NCBI GenBank assembly: GCA_945878065.1 | Contig: CAMDXA010000001.1 | Coordinates: 1-64,000, forward strand | Length of the DNA stretch: 64,000 nt | Direction: 5' to 3' | Origin: Bordetella parapertussis | Lineage (GTDB): Bacteria; Pseudomonadota; Gammaproteobacteria; Burkholderiales; Burkholderiaceae_C | Part shown: in pieces, positions 17,010 through 26,883 of the stretch | Layout: every line of letters starts with the position of its first letter | Numbering within the stretch: position 1 is the first letter of the stretch | Notes under the pieces: generated by a model | Database searches by the model: none | Told to the model about the DNA's origin: nothing | What the model saw: the letters and a program-made list of their open reading frames with translations, nothing else | Translations under genes and position numbers: made by a program

Positions 17010-18635
17010 TCATGGGGGCAACTGATAGTCGGCAAGTTGTTCACGCAATCGTGTTTTCAACATTTTGCCGGTTGCGCCCAAAGGGATGCTTTCCACAAAG
17101 ACCACATCATCCGGGATTTGCCACTTGGCAATTTTGCCCTCGTAAAAATTCAACAACGCATCTCGTGTCACTGTGGCTGTCGGTTTTTTCACCACCACCA
17201 CGACAGGTCGCTCGTCCCATTTGGGGTGTGCCATACCGATACATGCGGCCATCGCGACATCCGGGTGGGCCATGGCGATGTTTTCGACATCAATAGAGCT
17301 GATCCATTCGCCGCCGGACTTGATCACGTCTTTGCTGCGGTCGGTGATCTGCAAGAAACCATCCGGGTCGACGGTGGCGACGTCGCCGGTGGGAAACCAG
17401 CCATGTTGCAAAGGAGAGGCGCCCTCTTGCTTGAAATATTCTTTGATGACCCAAGGGCCTTTGACCAGCAAATCGCCGTAGGCTTTGCCATCGTTGGGTT
17501 GCTCTTCGCCCTGCTCATCAACGATTTTGAAATCAATGCCAAAAATCGCCCGGCCCTGCTTGAGACGAATCTTCATTTTCTCTTCAGGCGGCAGGTCTAA
17601 ATGCTTGTTTTTCAGCGTGCAAAGTGTCCCCAAAGGGCTGAGTTCGGTCATGCCCCACGCATGCAGTACTTCTACGCCGTATTCATCGTTGAATGCCTGA
17701 ATCATGGCCGGCGGGCAGGCAGAACCACCAATGACTGTGCGGGTCAGGTGATGAAAACGAAGATTGCCGGCCTTTAAATGCGCCAGCAGCATTTGCCAGA
17801 CAGTAGGCACGCCTGCGGCCAAGGTGACTTTTTCAGTTTCCAGCAATTCATACACTGATTTGCCATCCAAGGCGGGCCCTGGAAACACCAATTTCGCACC
17901 CACCATGGCTGCGCTGTAAGGGATGCCCCAAGCGTTGACATGGAACATGGGCACCACAGGCAAAATGCTGTCACGGGCGGATAAACACATCACATCTGGC
18001 AGTGCGCACGCATAAGCATGGAGCAAAGTGGACCGGTGGCTGTAGAGCGCTGCTTTGGGGTTGCCCGTGGTGCCACTGGTGTAGCACATGCATGAGGCGG
18101 TGTTTTCATCCAATCCGGGCCAAGCGTAAGTTGTTGCTTGTGGCCCCATCCAACTTTCATAGCTGACCAAATGAGGAATGCCGCTGTCAGCCGGTAATTT
18201 GTCGGCATCACACAGCGCCACCCAATGCTTGACCGTTTTGCAGTCCTGGTGAATTTTTTGCACCACGGGTAAAAAGCTCATGTCAAAGCACAGCACGGTA
18301 TCTTCAGCGTGGTTCACGATCCATGTGATTTGCTCGGGATGTAAGCGCGGGTTCAAGGTGTGCAACACACGGCCGCTGCCACTGACGCCGAAATACAGTT
18401 CAAGGTGACGGTAACCGTTCCATGCCAAGGTGGCAACGCGATCGCCTTGTGGAATCTTCCATTGGTCCAAACCGTTGGCCACTTGACGAGAACGTGCCGC
18501 GATCGTGGCCCAATTGCTGCGGTGAATATCCCCTTCCACACGCCTTGACACAACCTCGGTGTCGCCATGGTGCTTTGCCGCGAATTCAATCATGTCCGAT
18601 ATCAACAAGGTTTGTTGTTGCATCAATCCCAGCAT
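17010..18635 (-). CDS. Acyl-CoA ligase (long-chain fatty-acid-CoA ligase type)
   Basis: A 541-residue adenylate-forming enzyme that activates a carboxylic acid with ATP and CoA. The AMP-binding P-loop [16 protein letters not shown] is near residue 178, the adenine motif [12 protein letters not shown] near 325, the hinge and C-domain motif [15 protein letters not shown] near 432, and the catalytic Lys in [13 protein letters not shown] near 526. PKAAL replaces the usual PKGVL/PKGAL. AAGGAG sits seven bases before the ATG. It is the first gene of the catabolic run, and its product would convert the acid brought in by the Liv transporter into a CoA thioester. The enzyme family is secure; chain length or aromaticity of the substrate is not. 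Confidence 0.92.
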   Translation of the reverse strand: MLGLMQQQTLLISDMIEFAAKHHGDTEVVSRRVEGDIHRSNWATIAARSRQVANGLDQWKIPQGDRVATLAWNGYRHLELYFGVSGSGRVLHTLNPRLHPEQITWIVNHAEDTVLCFDMSFLPVVQKIHQDCKTVKHWVALCDADKLPADSGIPHLVSYESWMGPQATTYAWPGLDENTASCMCYTSGTTGNPKAALYSHRSTLLHAYACALPDVMCLSARDSILPVVPMFHVNAWGIPYSAAMVGAKLVFPGPALDGKSVYELLETEKVTLAAGVPTVWQMLLAHLKAGNLRFHHLTRTVIGGSACPPAMIQAFNDEYGVEVLHAWGMTELSPLGTLCTLKNKHLDLPPEEKMKIRLKQGRAIFGIDFKIVDEQGEEQPNDGKAYGDLLVKGPWVIKEYFKQEGASPLQHGWFPTGDVATVDPDGFLQITDRSKDVIKSGGEWISSIDVENIAMAHPDVAMAACIGMAHPKWDERPVVVVVKKPTATVTRDALLNFYEGKIAKWQIPDDVVFVESIPLGATGKMLKTRLREQLADYQLPP

Positions 18636-18679
18636 GGGAGTCTCCTTTAAATGGCACTGCTGTGCGCGTTGTTTGGCGT

Positions 18680-18691
18680 ATTGTGCACAAT
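18680..18691. promoter_or_regulatory. Perfect 12-bp palindrome between the acyl-CoA ligase and selO genes
   Basis: ATTGTGCACAAT lies in the 62-base divergent gap, 6 bases before the selO ATG and 44 bases before the ligase ATG. A perfect palindrome of this length in such a small shared control region suggests an operator for one or both genes. No convincing -35/-10 pair was found for either gene. Confidence 0.4.
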
Positions 18692-18697
18692 TGCCCT

Positions 18698-20191
18698 ATG
18701 CAGCAATCCGTAAAACACCGAATTAACTTGGATTGGCGACACCCGTTTGACACATTGGGGACTGGCTTTTATTCCCCCGTCGCTCCCACCCCGTTGAGCC
18801 AAGTGCACTGGGTGGCCAAAAATTTTTCATTGGCCAGCCAATTGGGTTGGTCAGAGCAGGCGTTTGACGACGATTTGTTGTCTGTACTGGCTGGTAACTC
18901 GGTGGCGTCCAACAGCCAACCTTGTGCCAGCGTTTACAGCGGGCACCAATTTGGTGTGTGGGCGGGGCAATTAGGCGACGGTCGCGCATTGTCATTGGGG
19001 GTGATTGACACCCCATCCGGCGCTCAAGAAATCCAACTCAAGGGCGCAGGCAAAACACCTTATTCGCGCATGGGCGATGGCCGTGCCGTGCTGCGCTCGA
19101 GTATTCGTGAATATTTATGCAGTGAAGCCATGCATGGCTTGGGTATTCCCACCACACGCGCTTTGGCGTTGGTGGGCTCTCCTGATGGCGTGTTGCGTGA
19201 AGACATCGAGACAGCCGCGGTGGTCACAAGGGTGGCCCCGAGCTTTTTACGCTTTGGCCATTTGCAGCATTTCGCCGCCAATGGGCAAACCGGCCCATTG
19301 AAAACTTTGGTCGATTTTCTGATCCAAACCCAATTCACAGAACTGCTGCAGCTTGACCCGGGAGCCACCCGATACACCGCATTACTGGCTGACATCACAA
19401 AAAGAACGGCTGGCTTGTTGGCGCAATGGCAAGCCGTCGGGTTTTGTCACGGTGTCATGAACACCGACAACATGAGTTTGCTGGGTCTGACGATTGATTA
19501 CGGCCCTTTCCAATTTTTAGATGGGTTTGACCCCGCACATATTTGCAACCATTCAGACCATCAAGGTCGATATGCCTACGCCAGACAGCCGCAAGTGGCC
19601 TATTGGAATTTGTTTTGTTTGGGCCAGGCGCTGTTGCCATTGATTGAGGACCAAGACCTGGCACTGCAAGCCTTGGAAACGTTTAAATCGATATACCCGC
19701 AAATGGCTGATCGCGAATTCGCAAAAAAACTGGGCCTGGATACTGTGCATGCTGAGGACCATGTATTGATTGAATCCTTGCTCAAAGTGTTGGCAGCGGA
19801 AAAAACAGACTTCACTATTTTTTGGCGACGTATGAGCCATGCGGTATCGCATTTGCAGACCAAGGGTGCTGACCTGGCCTTCGGACCCGTCAACGATTTA
19901 TTCATAGACAGTTCTTCCTGGCAGGCTTGGCTGCCCGGTTACTTACAGCGAATAAATGGGCTCGACAGCAACCAGGCGGCAGCGATCATGCTGCGCACCA
20001 ACCCCAAATACGTGTTGCGCAACCATCTGGGTGAACAAGCCATTGTTCAGGCGAAAATAGGCAACTTCACGCTTGTTGATGAATTGTCCCAAGTTCTTAT
20101 GTCGCCGTTTGACGAACACCCTCGGTTCGAACATCTGGCGGGTTTCCCCCCTGATTGGGCTTCCTCTATTTCTATCAGTTGTTCCTCATGA
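18698..20191 (+). CDS. selO: Protein adenylyltransferase SelO (YdiU family)
   Basis: A 497-residue pseudokinase-fold enzyme that transfers AMP from ATP to Ser, Thr or Tyr of target proteins, described for redox proteins such as glutaredoxin in Escherichia coli. It has the YdiU core [20 protein letters not shown] near 110, [15 protein letters not shown] near 247 and [13 protein letters not shown]. It ends ISISCSS, with Cys at the position held by selenocysteine in eukaryotic SelO. The frame stays open upstream, overlapping the ligase on the other strand, but the ATG at 18698 ([18 protein letters not shown]) fits homologues. No Shine-Dalgarno is visible. Its stop overlaps the msrB start in ATGA, making it first in a five-gene operon. 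Confidence 0.93.
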   Translation: MQQSVKHRINLDWRHPFDTLGTGFYSPVAPTPLSQVHWVAKNFSLASQLGWSEQAFDDDLLSVLAGNSVASNSQPCASVYSGHQFGVWAGQLGDGRALSLGVIDTPSGAQEIQLKGAGKTPYSRMGDGRAVLRSSIREYLCSEAMHGLGIPTTRALALVGSPDGVLREDIETAAVVTRVAPSFLRFGHLQHFAANGQTGPLKTLVDFLIQTQFTELLQLDPGATRYTALLADITKRTAGLLAQWQAVGFCHGVMNTDNMSLLGLTIDYGPFQFLDGFDPAHICNHSDHQGRYAYARQPQVAYWNLFCLGQALLPLIEDQDLALQALETFKSIYPQMADREFAKKLGLDTVHAEDHVLIESLLKVLAAEKTDFTIFWRRMSHAVSHLQTKGADLAFGPVNDLFIDSSSWQAWLPGYLQRINGLDSNQAAAIMLRTNPKYVLRNHLGEQAIVQAKIGNFTLVDELSQVLMSPFDEHPRFEHLAGFPPDWASSISISCSS

Positions 20192-20604
20192 AACTCCCTC
20201 AAAACAGTGCCGAATGGCGCACACACCTGGCGTCCAAAAACGCAGAACCGGTGGCCTACGAAGTGACCCGACACGCAGCCACCGAACGCCCCTACACGGG
20301 CCGTTATGAAGCGCATTGGGCCAAAGGACAGTATCGCTGCATGTGCTGCGACAGTATGTTGTTTGGGTCAGACACCAAATTTGACGCAGGCTGCGGTTGG
20401 CCCAGTTTCTACCAAGCGGCAGACCCTTCCAGCATTGAAGAGCGGGTGGACCGCGCCCACGGCATGTTGCGCACAGAAACCGTCTGCGCGGTTTGCAAAG
20501 CCCACTTGGGCCATGTATTTCCTGATGGCCCTGCGCCGACAGGGTTGCGCTATTGCATGAATTCTGCAGCGCTGTCGTTTGTTCCCGATGAAGGCTCGTC
20601 ATGA
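20188..20604 (+). CDS. msrB: Peptide-methionine (R)-S-oxide reductase MsrB
   Basis: A 138-residue repair enzyme that reduces the R epimer of methionine sulfoxide in proteins, using thioredoxin. The zinc site is formed by the Cys pairs in [11 protein letters not shown] and [12 protein letters not shown], and the catalytic Cys is in [12 protein letters not shown] near residue 126. CGWPSFY supplies further conserved residues. The ATG at 20188 overlaps the selO stop, which gives the normal family length; the frame could be extended by 11 codons but these lie inside selO. The stop overlaps yciB in another ATGA. The pairing with selO suggests a shared oxidative-stress role. Confidence 0.95.
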   Translation: MKLPQNSAEWRTHLASKNAEPVAYEVTRHAATERPYTGRYEAHWAKGQYRCMCCDSMLFGSDTKFDAGCGWPSFYQAADPSSIEERVDRAHGMLRTETVCAVCKAHLGHVFPDGPAPTGLRYCMNSAALSFVPDEGSS

Positions 20605-21179
20605 AACTGTTGATGGATTTTTTCCCGATTGCCTTGTTTTTTGTGGCCTTCAAATTGGCTGGCATTTATGTCGCCACGGGAGTGGCAATGGCGGCGACCT
20701 TGGTGCAAATTGCTTGGTTGCATTTCAAGCACGGCAAAGTTGAACCCATGCAATGGATGAGTCTGGGCATCATCACGGTGTTTGGCGGTGCCACATTGCT
20801 GACCCACAACGACACGTTCATCAAATGGAAGCCGACGATTTTGTTTTGGCTGATGGCCGGCATTTTGATCGGCGGCCAGTTATTGATGAAGAAAAATTTC
20901 ATCAAATCATTGATGTCTAAGCAGCTTGCATTGCCAGATGACATTTGGCAAAAATTGTTGTGGAGTTGGACGGTATTTTTTCTGGTGAAAGGCGGCTTGA
21001 ACCTGTGGGTGGCTTACCAATTTGACACCGACACCTGGGTCAATTACAAATTGTTTGGCAGCATGGGGATCATGTTGTTGTTTGTGTTGGGCCAAGGGGT
21101 TTATTTAAGCCGGCATGTCACCTCTGATAGCGACGCAGCAGAGCCCAAGCCCGAAACCAAAAACACAGGCGAAACATGA
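20601..21179 (+). CDS. yciB: Inner membrane septation protein YciB (IspA family)
   Basis: A 192-residue membrane protein with about five hydrophobic helices. The start, [17 protein letters not shown], and the segments [12 protein letters not shown] and [15 protein letters not shown] are characteristic of YciB/septation protein A. The family affects cell-envelope synthesis and septum formation; its biochemical role is not settled. The C-terminal 20 residues are polar and charged. It is coupled by ATGA overlaps to msrB upstream and bolA downstream, which predicts one transcript. Membrane assignment and family are firm. Confidence 0.93.
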   Translation: MKLLMDFFPIALFFVAFKLAGIYVATGVAMAATLVQIAWLHFKHGKVEPMQWMSLGIITVFGGATLLTHNDTFIKWKPTILFWLMAGILIGGQLLMKKNFIKSLMSKQLALPDDIWQKLLWSWTVFFLVKGGLNLWVAYQFDTDTWVNYKLFGSMGIMLLFVLGQGVYLSRHVTSDSDAAEPKPETKNTGET

Positions 21180-21448
21180 ACATCACTTCCCTGCAATTGA
21201 TCAACAAGTTGCAATCCGATTTAGACCCCTTTTATTTAGTGGTCGAAGACGAGAGCGATCAGCATGCCGGTCATGCCGGGTCTGATGGCTCCGGGGAAGG
21301 CACCCACTTTCGTGTGCGAATCGGCACCTTGGCTTTTATCGGCTTGACGCGGGTAGCGCGCCATAGGCTTGTGTATGATGCGTTGCAACAATTTGTTGAC
21401 CAAGGCCTTCATGCATTGGCCATTGAGATTGTCGAGCCCCCTGTCTGA
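21176..21448 (+). CDS. bolA: BolA family protein
   Basis: A 90-residue protein of the BolA/IbaG fold. HFRVRI in the middle and RHRLVYDALQQFVDQGLHAL in the C-terminal half match the BolA core, including the conserved His-Arg of the second helix. A short insert, SDQHAGHAGSDGSGEG, supplies His residues like those that bind Fe-S clusters with monothiol glutaredoxins in BolA-like proteins. The family acts in Fe-S and redox homeostasis and sometimes in transcription. Its start overlaps the yciB stop in ATGA. Being in one operon with selO, whose known targets include glutaredoxin, is suggestive. Confidence 0.92.
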   Translation: MNITSLQLINKLQSDLDPFYLVVEDESDQHAGHAGSDGSGEGTHFRVRIGTLAFIGLTRVARHRLVYDALQQFVDQGLHALAIEIVEPPV

Positions 21449-21504
21449 ACCATTGACTGGTTTCAATGCGCACTCAGCCCTATTTCTCTACCAGAAAGCC
21501 ATTC

Positions 21505-22290
21505 ATGAATATTTCTTTTTTCAAGCCAGCCTTGCTGACGGCCACACTGGTTCTCAGTGTGACCGCGGTTAATGCACAAAATATTGCCATCGTCAATGGC
21601 AAAGCTGTCCCCAAAGCTCGTGTTCAGGCTTTGGCGGCGCAGCTTGAACGTGCAGGCCGTCCCGTCACCCCGGAAATGGAACAGCAACTGCGCGAAGAGG
21701 TCATCATTCGTGAAGTGTTTTTGCAAGAAGCCCAAAACAAAGGCATGGACGTCACCGATGACTACAAAACACAAATGGAATTGGCCCGCCAAAGCATTTT
21801 GATTCGCGAATTGTTCGCAGATTTCCAAAACAAAAACCCGGTGACTGATGCTGACGTGCAAGCTGAGTACGAAAAATTTGCCTCACAGAACGGCGGCAAA
21901 GAATACAAATCCCGCCACATATTGGTTGAAAAAGAAGAGCAAGCCAAAGCCATCATTGCCAGCTTGAAAAAGGGCGGCAAGTTTGAAGACATTGCCAAGA
22001 AACAATCCAAAGACCCGGGCTCAGGTGCCAAGGGCGGCGATTTAGATTGGGCCAATGCATCTAGCTTTGTCAAAGAATTTTCAACGGCCATGGTGTCGCT
22101 GAAAAAAGGCGAAGTCACACAAGTGCCGGTTAAGAGCCAGTTTGGATTCCACGTCATCCGACTGGATGACATCAGAGATGCGCAGCTCCCCAAAATCGAA
22201 GAAGTCAAACCGCAAATACTGCAACAACTGCAATCCAACAAACTGGCTGAATACCAACAGTCACTGCGCGAAAAAGCCAAAATCGAATAA
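21505..22290 (+). CDS. Periplasmic parvulin-type peptidyl-prolyl isomerase (PpiC/SurA-like)
   Basis: A 261-residue precursor with signal peptide MNISFFKPALLTATLVLS followed by VTAVNAQ, probably cleaved after NAQ or AVNA. An N-terminal SurA-like helical region (about 25-130) precedes a single parvulin domain (about 140-240) with SRHILVEKEEQAKAII, GSGAKGGDLDW and SQFGFHVIRLDDIR. It should fold outer-membrane or periplasmic proteins. The frame begins 13 codons earlier, but the ATG at 21505 with AGAAAG before it starts the signal sequence. It is last in the selO operon, 56 bases after bolA, and ends 18 bases before a strong terminator. Confidence 0.93.
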   Translation: MNISFFKPALLTATLVLSVTAVNAQNIAIVNGKAVPKARVQALAAQLERAGRPVTPEMEQQLREEVIIREVFLQEAQNKGMDVTDDYKTQMELARQSILIRELFADFQNKNPVTDADVQAEYEKFASQNGGKEYKSRHILVEKEEQAKAIIASLKKGGKFEDIAKKQSKDPGSGAKGGDLDWANASSFVKEFSTAMVSLKKGEVTQVPVKSQFGFHVIRLDDIRDAQLPKIEEVKPQILQQLQSNKLAEYQQSLREKAKIE

Positions 22291-22308
22291 CAGGTTTATT
22301 GAAAAGCA

Positions 22309-22340
22309 AAGCCCTCGCCGATACGACGAGGGCTTTTTTT
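22309..22340. terminator. Bidirectional intrinsic terminator
   Basis: AAGCCCTCG (22309-22317) pairs with CGAGGGCTT (22327-22335) around a nine-base loop and is followed by TTTTT on the plus strand. On the other strand the stem is followed by TTTGCTTTTC. It lies between the convergent ppiC-like gene and the small unknown gene and can serve both. Confidence 0.9.
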
Positions 22341-22349
22341 ATGGGCCAA

Positions 22350-22727
22350 TTACTTGTCGGATTTTTCTGTGGCAATCACATGCGCCAAAGCAAAGGTCTT
22401 GCTTTGCAAAAGCTCAGAGGTGCGAATTTTTTCAAATTCGTTCAACAAACTGCTGGCATCTGTGTGGTTTTGGGTCAGTAACTTGATCAGGCGGACCAGG
22501 TTTTTTTGCAGCGTGACATTTCTGGCCATGGCTTTTTGCAAAACCTTGCTTGCTTGGGTTTGCTCTACTGGCTTATCTAGTGGTTGATCAACCAGAGCCA
22601 CGGCGGTTTGACCATGCAGTTGGTGCAGTTCTGTCAATTCCGCTTGTAACTGGGTCAATTCCAAATGGCTTTGGTAGAGCAGATCGGTGAGCTCTCGGTC
22701 TCTTGTGATGTTCAAGTTGATGCTCAT
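22350..22727 (-). CDS. Hypothetical protein, small and helical
   Basis: A 125-residue protein I do not recognise. It is rich in Leu, Gln, Glu and Thr with no Cys, signal peptide or membrane segment. Residues about 10-40 (RELTDLLYQSHLELTQLQAE) and 62-110 have heptad-like spacing of hydrophobic residues, so a helical bundle or short coiled coil is likely. The ATG has AAGGAAG eight bases ahead, and a terminator follows its stop, both signs of a real gene. It lies 57 bases after purL in the same direction and may be on that transcript. A chaperone-like or FliT/FlgN-like role can be imagined from the helical profile but is not supported. Confidence 0.65.
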   Translation of the reverse strand: MSINLNITRDRELTDLLYQSHLELTQLQAELTELHQLHGQTAVALVDQPLDKPVEQTQASKVLQKAMARNVTLQKNLVRLIKLLTQNHTDASSLLNEFEKIRTSELLQSKTFALAHVIATEKSDK

Positions 22728-22784
22728 AAAACAGCTTCCTTTGTGTATGCAATCGGCCCCAAGGCCAAACCCTTGATAAGTGGC

Positions 22785-25700
22785 TCAGTCTACCCAACGC
22801 CGGGCATTGCGCCAAATACGCATCCACGGGCTGAAATCCGTCGGTTTTTGAAAGCTGCTGCTGGCCGTCCAACTGAATTGCAATTGTCTGAATACCCGTT
22901 CGGGGTGAGGCATCATCGCCGTGAAACGCCCGTTAGCGGTGGTGACAGCGGTCAGGCCGCCAGGGCTGCCGTTAGGGTTGAAGGGATAGGCCTCCGTGGC
23001 TTGGCCCTGGTGGTCCACAAAGCGCATGGCAGCCAACACCTTGTCTGGGTTGCCGCGGTGGTTGAAATTGGCAAACCCTTCTCCGTGGGCAACGGCAATG
23101 GGCAAACGGCAACCCGCCATGCCTTGGAAAAACAAGCTCGGGGAATCGAGCACTTCCACTTGGGACAAGCGGGCTTCAAAACGGCCGCTTTGGTTGTCCG
23201 TAAAACGCGGCCATGCATCGGCACCCGGAATCAGCACCGCCAATTCCGCGAACATTTGGCAACCGTTGCACACACCGAGCGCAAACGTGTTTTTTCTCTC
23301 AAAGAATGTTTGAAACTGGTCGGACAAAGCCATGTTGAAAGTGATGCTGCGGGCCCATCCCTTGCCGGCTCCCAAGGTGTCGCCGTAGCTGAAGCCGCCG
23401 CAGGCCACCAAGCCTTGAAAATCTTTGAGGTTGGCACGTCCTTGCTGCAAGTCAGTCATGTGCACGTCATAGGCTTCAAAACCAGCCTCGGTGAACGCAT
23501 AGGCCATTTCCACATGCGAATTCACACCTTGCTCGCGCAGCACGGCCACACGCGGACGTTGTTTGTGGATGTAGGGCGCGGCCACATTGTCCAGCGCCCC
23601 TGGCGTTAAGTGCACATGCAATCCAGGGTCTTGCGGTTGTCCCGTGGCCGCGTGTTCGGCATCCGCGGTCTGCGGGTTGTCACGCTCGCGGCAAATTCTC
23701 CAACTGACGCTGTCCCACACTTGGTGCAGGTCATACAAACTTGCCGTGAATATTTCTTTGGCATCACGCCAAATACTCAGTTCATCAATGCCCCTTTTGA
23801 GCGCAGAGGACGCAGGACGGGTTTTGCCGATCACATGGCTGCACGCGGATAAATGGTGTTGACGCAACACTTGCATGACTTGGTCGCGATATTCGGTGCG
23901 TACCTGTATGACAGCACCCAATTCTTCATTGAACAAAGCGTGGAGTGTTTTTTCTTCGCGCCGTGCGCTGACTTGTTGTGACCAGTTTTTGCTGTCGCCA
24001 TGGTCGGCACGGCTGTCTGAAATACCGTCACCTTCAGTGACCAATAAATCGACATTCAATGCAACGCCCACATGGCCGGCAAATGCCATTTCCGCCACGC
24101 AAGCCAGCAAGCCACCGTCGCTCCTGTCGTGATAGGCTAGTACCCATTGCTTGGCGCGCAGTTCATTGATGGCGTTGACCATGCGAACCAGGTCTTGCGG
24201 GTCATCTAAATCGGGCACATTTTCGCCCGCTTGCTCCAGCACCTGCGCCAAAATACTTGCGCCCATGCGTTGCTTACCTCGTCCCAGATCGATCAAGATC
24301 AGACTGGTATCGGGTTCGCTGGCATTGAGTTGGGGTGTGAAATTGCCGCGGACATCGTCTAAGGCTGCAAACGCGGTGACGATCAAACTCACCGGTGAAG
24401 TGACTTGCTGGTGTTGGCCATCGGCTTGCCACCGTGTGCGCATGGACAAACTGTCTTTTCCCACCGGAATGGAGATACCCAGCGCCGGGCACAGCTCCAA
24501 GCCGACCGCTTTGACGGTGTCATACAAGGCCGCGTCCTCGCCCACTTCACCGCAAGCCGCCATCCAATTGGCAGACAACTTGACCTTGTCCAACACCATC
24601 GGTGCAGCCAACAGGTTGGTAATGGCTTCTGCAACGGCCATGCGACCCGATGCCGGCGCATTTAGAGCGGCCAATGGGGTGCGCTCGCCGATTGACATGG
24701 CTTCGCCCGCCACGCCCTTGAAATCCGCCAACGTGATGGCGCAATCGGCTACAGGCACTTGCCATGGCCCGACCATTTGGTCGCGGTGACTCAGGCCGCC
24801 GACGGTGCGGTCACCGATGGTGATCAAAAAACGTTTGCTGGCCACCGTGGGTTGTGAAAGTACTTTGAGCACAGCGTCTTGCAAACTGATGTGTTCCGTA
24901 TTCAGCGGCGCTGTTTCAACCTTGATGCGTTGTACATCGCGAAGCATTTTGGGTGGTTTGCCCAGCAGCACATCCAACGGCATATCGACGGCATTCGATT
25001 TGTCAGTGTGTTGCACAACCAGATGACGGTCATCGGTGGTGACGCCCACCACGGCATAAGGGCAACGCTCGCGTTCACAGAAAAAGGCAAACTGAGACAA
25101 GGAGTCTGGCGCAATGGCCAGCACATAGCGCTCTTGGCTTTCGTTGCTCCAAATTTCTTTGGGTGATAAACCGCTTTCTTCCAATGGAACATTGCTTAAA
25201 TCAAAACGCGCACCTCGACCTGCGTCGTTCACCAACTCTGGAAACGCATTCGATAAACCGCCCGCGCCCACGTCGTGGATAGCCAATATCGGCGAATCGG
25301 GGCCCAGGGCATTGCAATGGTTGATGACCTCTTGTGCGCGGCGTTGAATTTCCGGGTTGCCGCGTTGCACAGAGTCAAAATCGAGTGCAATATCGTTGCT
25401 GCCGCTTGACAAAGAACTTGCCGCCCCGCCGCCCATGCCTATGCGCATGCCAGGTCCGCCGAGTTGAATCAACAAGGTACCAGCGTGAAACAACAACTTG
25501 TGCGTGAGTTCGTCGCGCACCACGCCCAAACCGCCTGCCAGCATGATGGGCTTGTGGTAACCGCGTTGCACACCGTTGACCACTTGTTCGTATTCACGGA
25601 AATAGCCCAGTAAATTGGGCCGGCCAAACTCGTTGTTGAAAGCTGCACCGCCCAACGGACCATCGGTCATGATTTGCAATGCCGACGCCATGTGAGGCGC

Positions 25701-26765
25701 ATGACCGATCGCACTGCCCCATAACTTGGAAACGCTGAACCCAGTCAATCCGGCCTTGGGCTTGGCACCACGACCGGTTGCACCTTCGTCGCGAATCTCG
25801 CCACCCGCGCCCGTGGCTGCTCCCGGAAACGGCGAAATTGCGGTCGGGTGGTTGTGCGTTTCCACCTTCATCAAAATATGTTGAACGCCGCTGCTTTTGT
25901 CGTAACGGGGCATGTAGCCCTGCAACGCAGCGTTAAATCGTTCGACAGAGTGGCCGTGCATGATGGCGGCGTTGTCCGAGTAAGCCACCACCGTGTGTTG
26001 CGGGTGGGTCTTGTGCGTGTGACGGATCATGCCGAACAAACTGTGGCTTTGCGACTTGCCATCAATGATGAACTCGGCGTTGAAAATTTTGTGGCGACAG
26101 TGCTCGCTGTTGGCTTGTGCGAACATCATCAATTCAGCGTCAGTAGGATTTCGTTTGAGCTGTTGAAATGACTGCAACAAATAATCGATTTCATCTTCAG
26201 CCAGGGCCAAACCACTTTCGGTATTGGCAACTTCTAAGGCAGCCCTGCCTTGTTCGATGACTGCAATGCGGGCCATGTCAGCGGCTGGCACAGGTTGAAA
26301 CAAGGCCAAGGCAGCGGACAGATCCGGCCAGACCGACTCGGTCATGCGGTCGTGCAAGCAACTTTGGATACGAACTGCGTCCTCGTCGCTCAACACATAA
26401 CGGCTGTGCACGGTCACTTGGTATTGCGTCAGGCGTTCAATCCTGTGCAGATCAAAACCGCAATTGCGGGCAATGTCTGTGGCTTTGGATGCCCACGGCG
26501 AGATGGTGCCCAATCGGGGGGAAACCACCCAAGAATGGCGACTGGCAATAAAGGCCACGCGGTCGAGCAATGACGCATCCAACAATTCGCCCATGCGTTG
26601 CAACACTTGTGGGCTCGGTTTTTTGTCGGTCGCCAATAAATAAACATGGCTGGCCCGAACCGATGCAATCGCAGGGCAAACGCTTTGCAAGCTTGCCAGC
26701 AAACGTTGGGTATTTAAAGTACTGAAGGCATGTGAGCCTTGAAAGGTACTGGTATGGAGGGTCAC
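22785..26765 (-). CDS. purL: Phosphoribosylformylglycinamidine synthase, single-chain
   Basis: The large PurL enzyme, about 1326 residues, that converts FGAR to FGAM with glutamine and ATP in purine synthesis. The synthetase half has [19 protein letters not shown] and the repeat halves of the PurM-like fold. The C-terminal glutaminase domain has [13 protein letters not shown] with the nucleophilic Cys, and the terminal MPHPERVFR with the catalytic His. The frame is open to 26924. The GTG at 26765 gives [14 protein letters not shown], matching the N-termini of homologues; a GTG at 26813 ([11 protein letters not shown]) is an alternative adding 16 residues. Neither has a strong ribosome site. 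It is divergent from map. Confidence 0.95.
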   Translation of the reverse strand: MTLHTSTFQGSHAFSTLNTQRLLASLQSVCPAIASVRASHVYLLATDKKPSPQVLQRMGELLDASLLDRVAFIASRHSWVVSPRLGTISPWASKATDIARNCGFDLHRIERLTQYQVTVHSRYVLSDEDAVRIQSCLHDRMTESVWPDLSAALALFQPVPAADMARIAVIEQGRAALEVANTESGLALAEDEIDYLLQSFQQLKRNPTDAELMMFAQANSEHCRHKIFNAEFIIDGKSQSHSLFGMIRHTHKTHPQHTVVAYSDNAAIMHGHSVERFNAALQGYMPRYDKSSGVQHILMKVETHNHPTAISPFPGAATGAGGEIRDEGATGRGAKPKAGLTGFSVSKLWGSAIGHAPHMASALQIMTDGPLGGAAFNNEFGRPNLLGYFREYEQVVNGVQRGYHKPIMLAGGLGVVRDELTHKLLFHAGTLLIQLGGPGMRIGMGGGAASSLSSGSNDIALDFDSVQRGNPEIQRRAQEVINHCNALGPDSPILAIHDVGAGGLSNAFPELVNDAGRGARFDLSNVPLEESGLSPKEIWSNESQERYVLAIAPDSLSQFAFFCERERCPYAVVGVTTDDRHLVVQHTDKSNAVDMPLDVLLGKPPKMLRDVQRIKVETAPLNTEHISLQDAVLKVLSQPTVASKRFLITIGDRTVGGLSHRDQMVGPWQVPVADCAITLADFKGVAGEAMSIGERTPLAALNAPASGRMAVAEAITNLLAAPMVLDKVKLSANWMAACGEVGEDAALYDTVKAVGLELCPALGISIPVGKDSLSMRTRWQADGQHQQVTSPVSLIVTAFAALDDVRGNFTPQLNASEPDTSLILIDLGRGKQRMGASILAQVLEQAGENVPDLDDPQDLVRMVNAINELRAKQWVLAYHDRSDGGLLACVAEMAFAGHVGVALNVDLLVTEGDGISDSRADHGDSKNWSQQVSARREEKTLHALFNEELGAVIQVRTEYRDQVMQVLRQHHLSACSHVIGKTRPASSALKRGIDELSIWRDAKEIFTASLYDLHQVWDSVSWRICRERDNPQTADAEHAATGQPQDPGLHVHLTPGALDNVAAPYIHKQRPRVAVLREQGVNSHVEMAYAFTEAGFEAYDVHMTDLQQGRANLKDFQGLVACGGFSYGDTLGAGKGWARSITFNMALSDQFQTFFERKNTFALGVCNGCQMFAELAVLIPGADAWPRFTDNQSGRFEARLSQVEVLDSPSLFFQGMAGCRLPIAVAHGEGFANFNHRGNPDKVLAAMRFVDHQGQATEAYPFNPNGSPGGLTAVTTANGRFTAMMPHPERVFRQLQFSWTASSSFQKPTDFSPWMRIWRNARRWVD

Positions 26766-26869
26766 GTGCAGGTCTTGGGTAAGGTGGGGTGAGGCTGCAG
26801 ACGAATCATTCACCGAGCGTTCCAGAATTTTAACGACATGCCTAGGCACTCCCCCGAGGGCTTGGGCCT

Positions 26870-26877
26870 GAGATAAT
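26870..26877 (+). promoter_or_regulatory. Candidate extended -10 element for map
   Basis: TGAGATAAT contains GATAAT at 26872-26877 preceded by TG, resembling an extended -10 box. The A of the map ATG lies seven bases downstream, where transcription would start, so the mRNA may have no leader. No -35 match is seen. A palindrome, TGCCTAGGCA (26839-26848), lies between this and purL. Confidence 0.35.
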
Positions 26878-26883
26878 CCGGAA

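Noticed and set aside
18422..18697. Upstream extension of selO
   Set aside because: It overlaps the acyl-CoA ligase on the other strand and adds 92 residues without family similarity.
20155..20187. Earlier start for msrB inside selO
   Set aside because: The ATG at 20188 gives the normal N-terminus and an ATGA junction like others in this operon.
20170..20191. Selenocysteine in SelO
   Set aside because: The residue at the equivalent position is encoded by TGT (Cys), with no in-frame TGA and no sign of a SECIS element.
24151..24789. 212-residue open frame opposite purL
   Set aside because: It is Ser, Thr and Arg rich with no motif or ribosome site and lies wholly within the conserved synthetase domain of purL.
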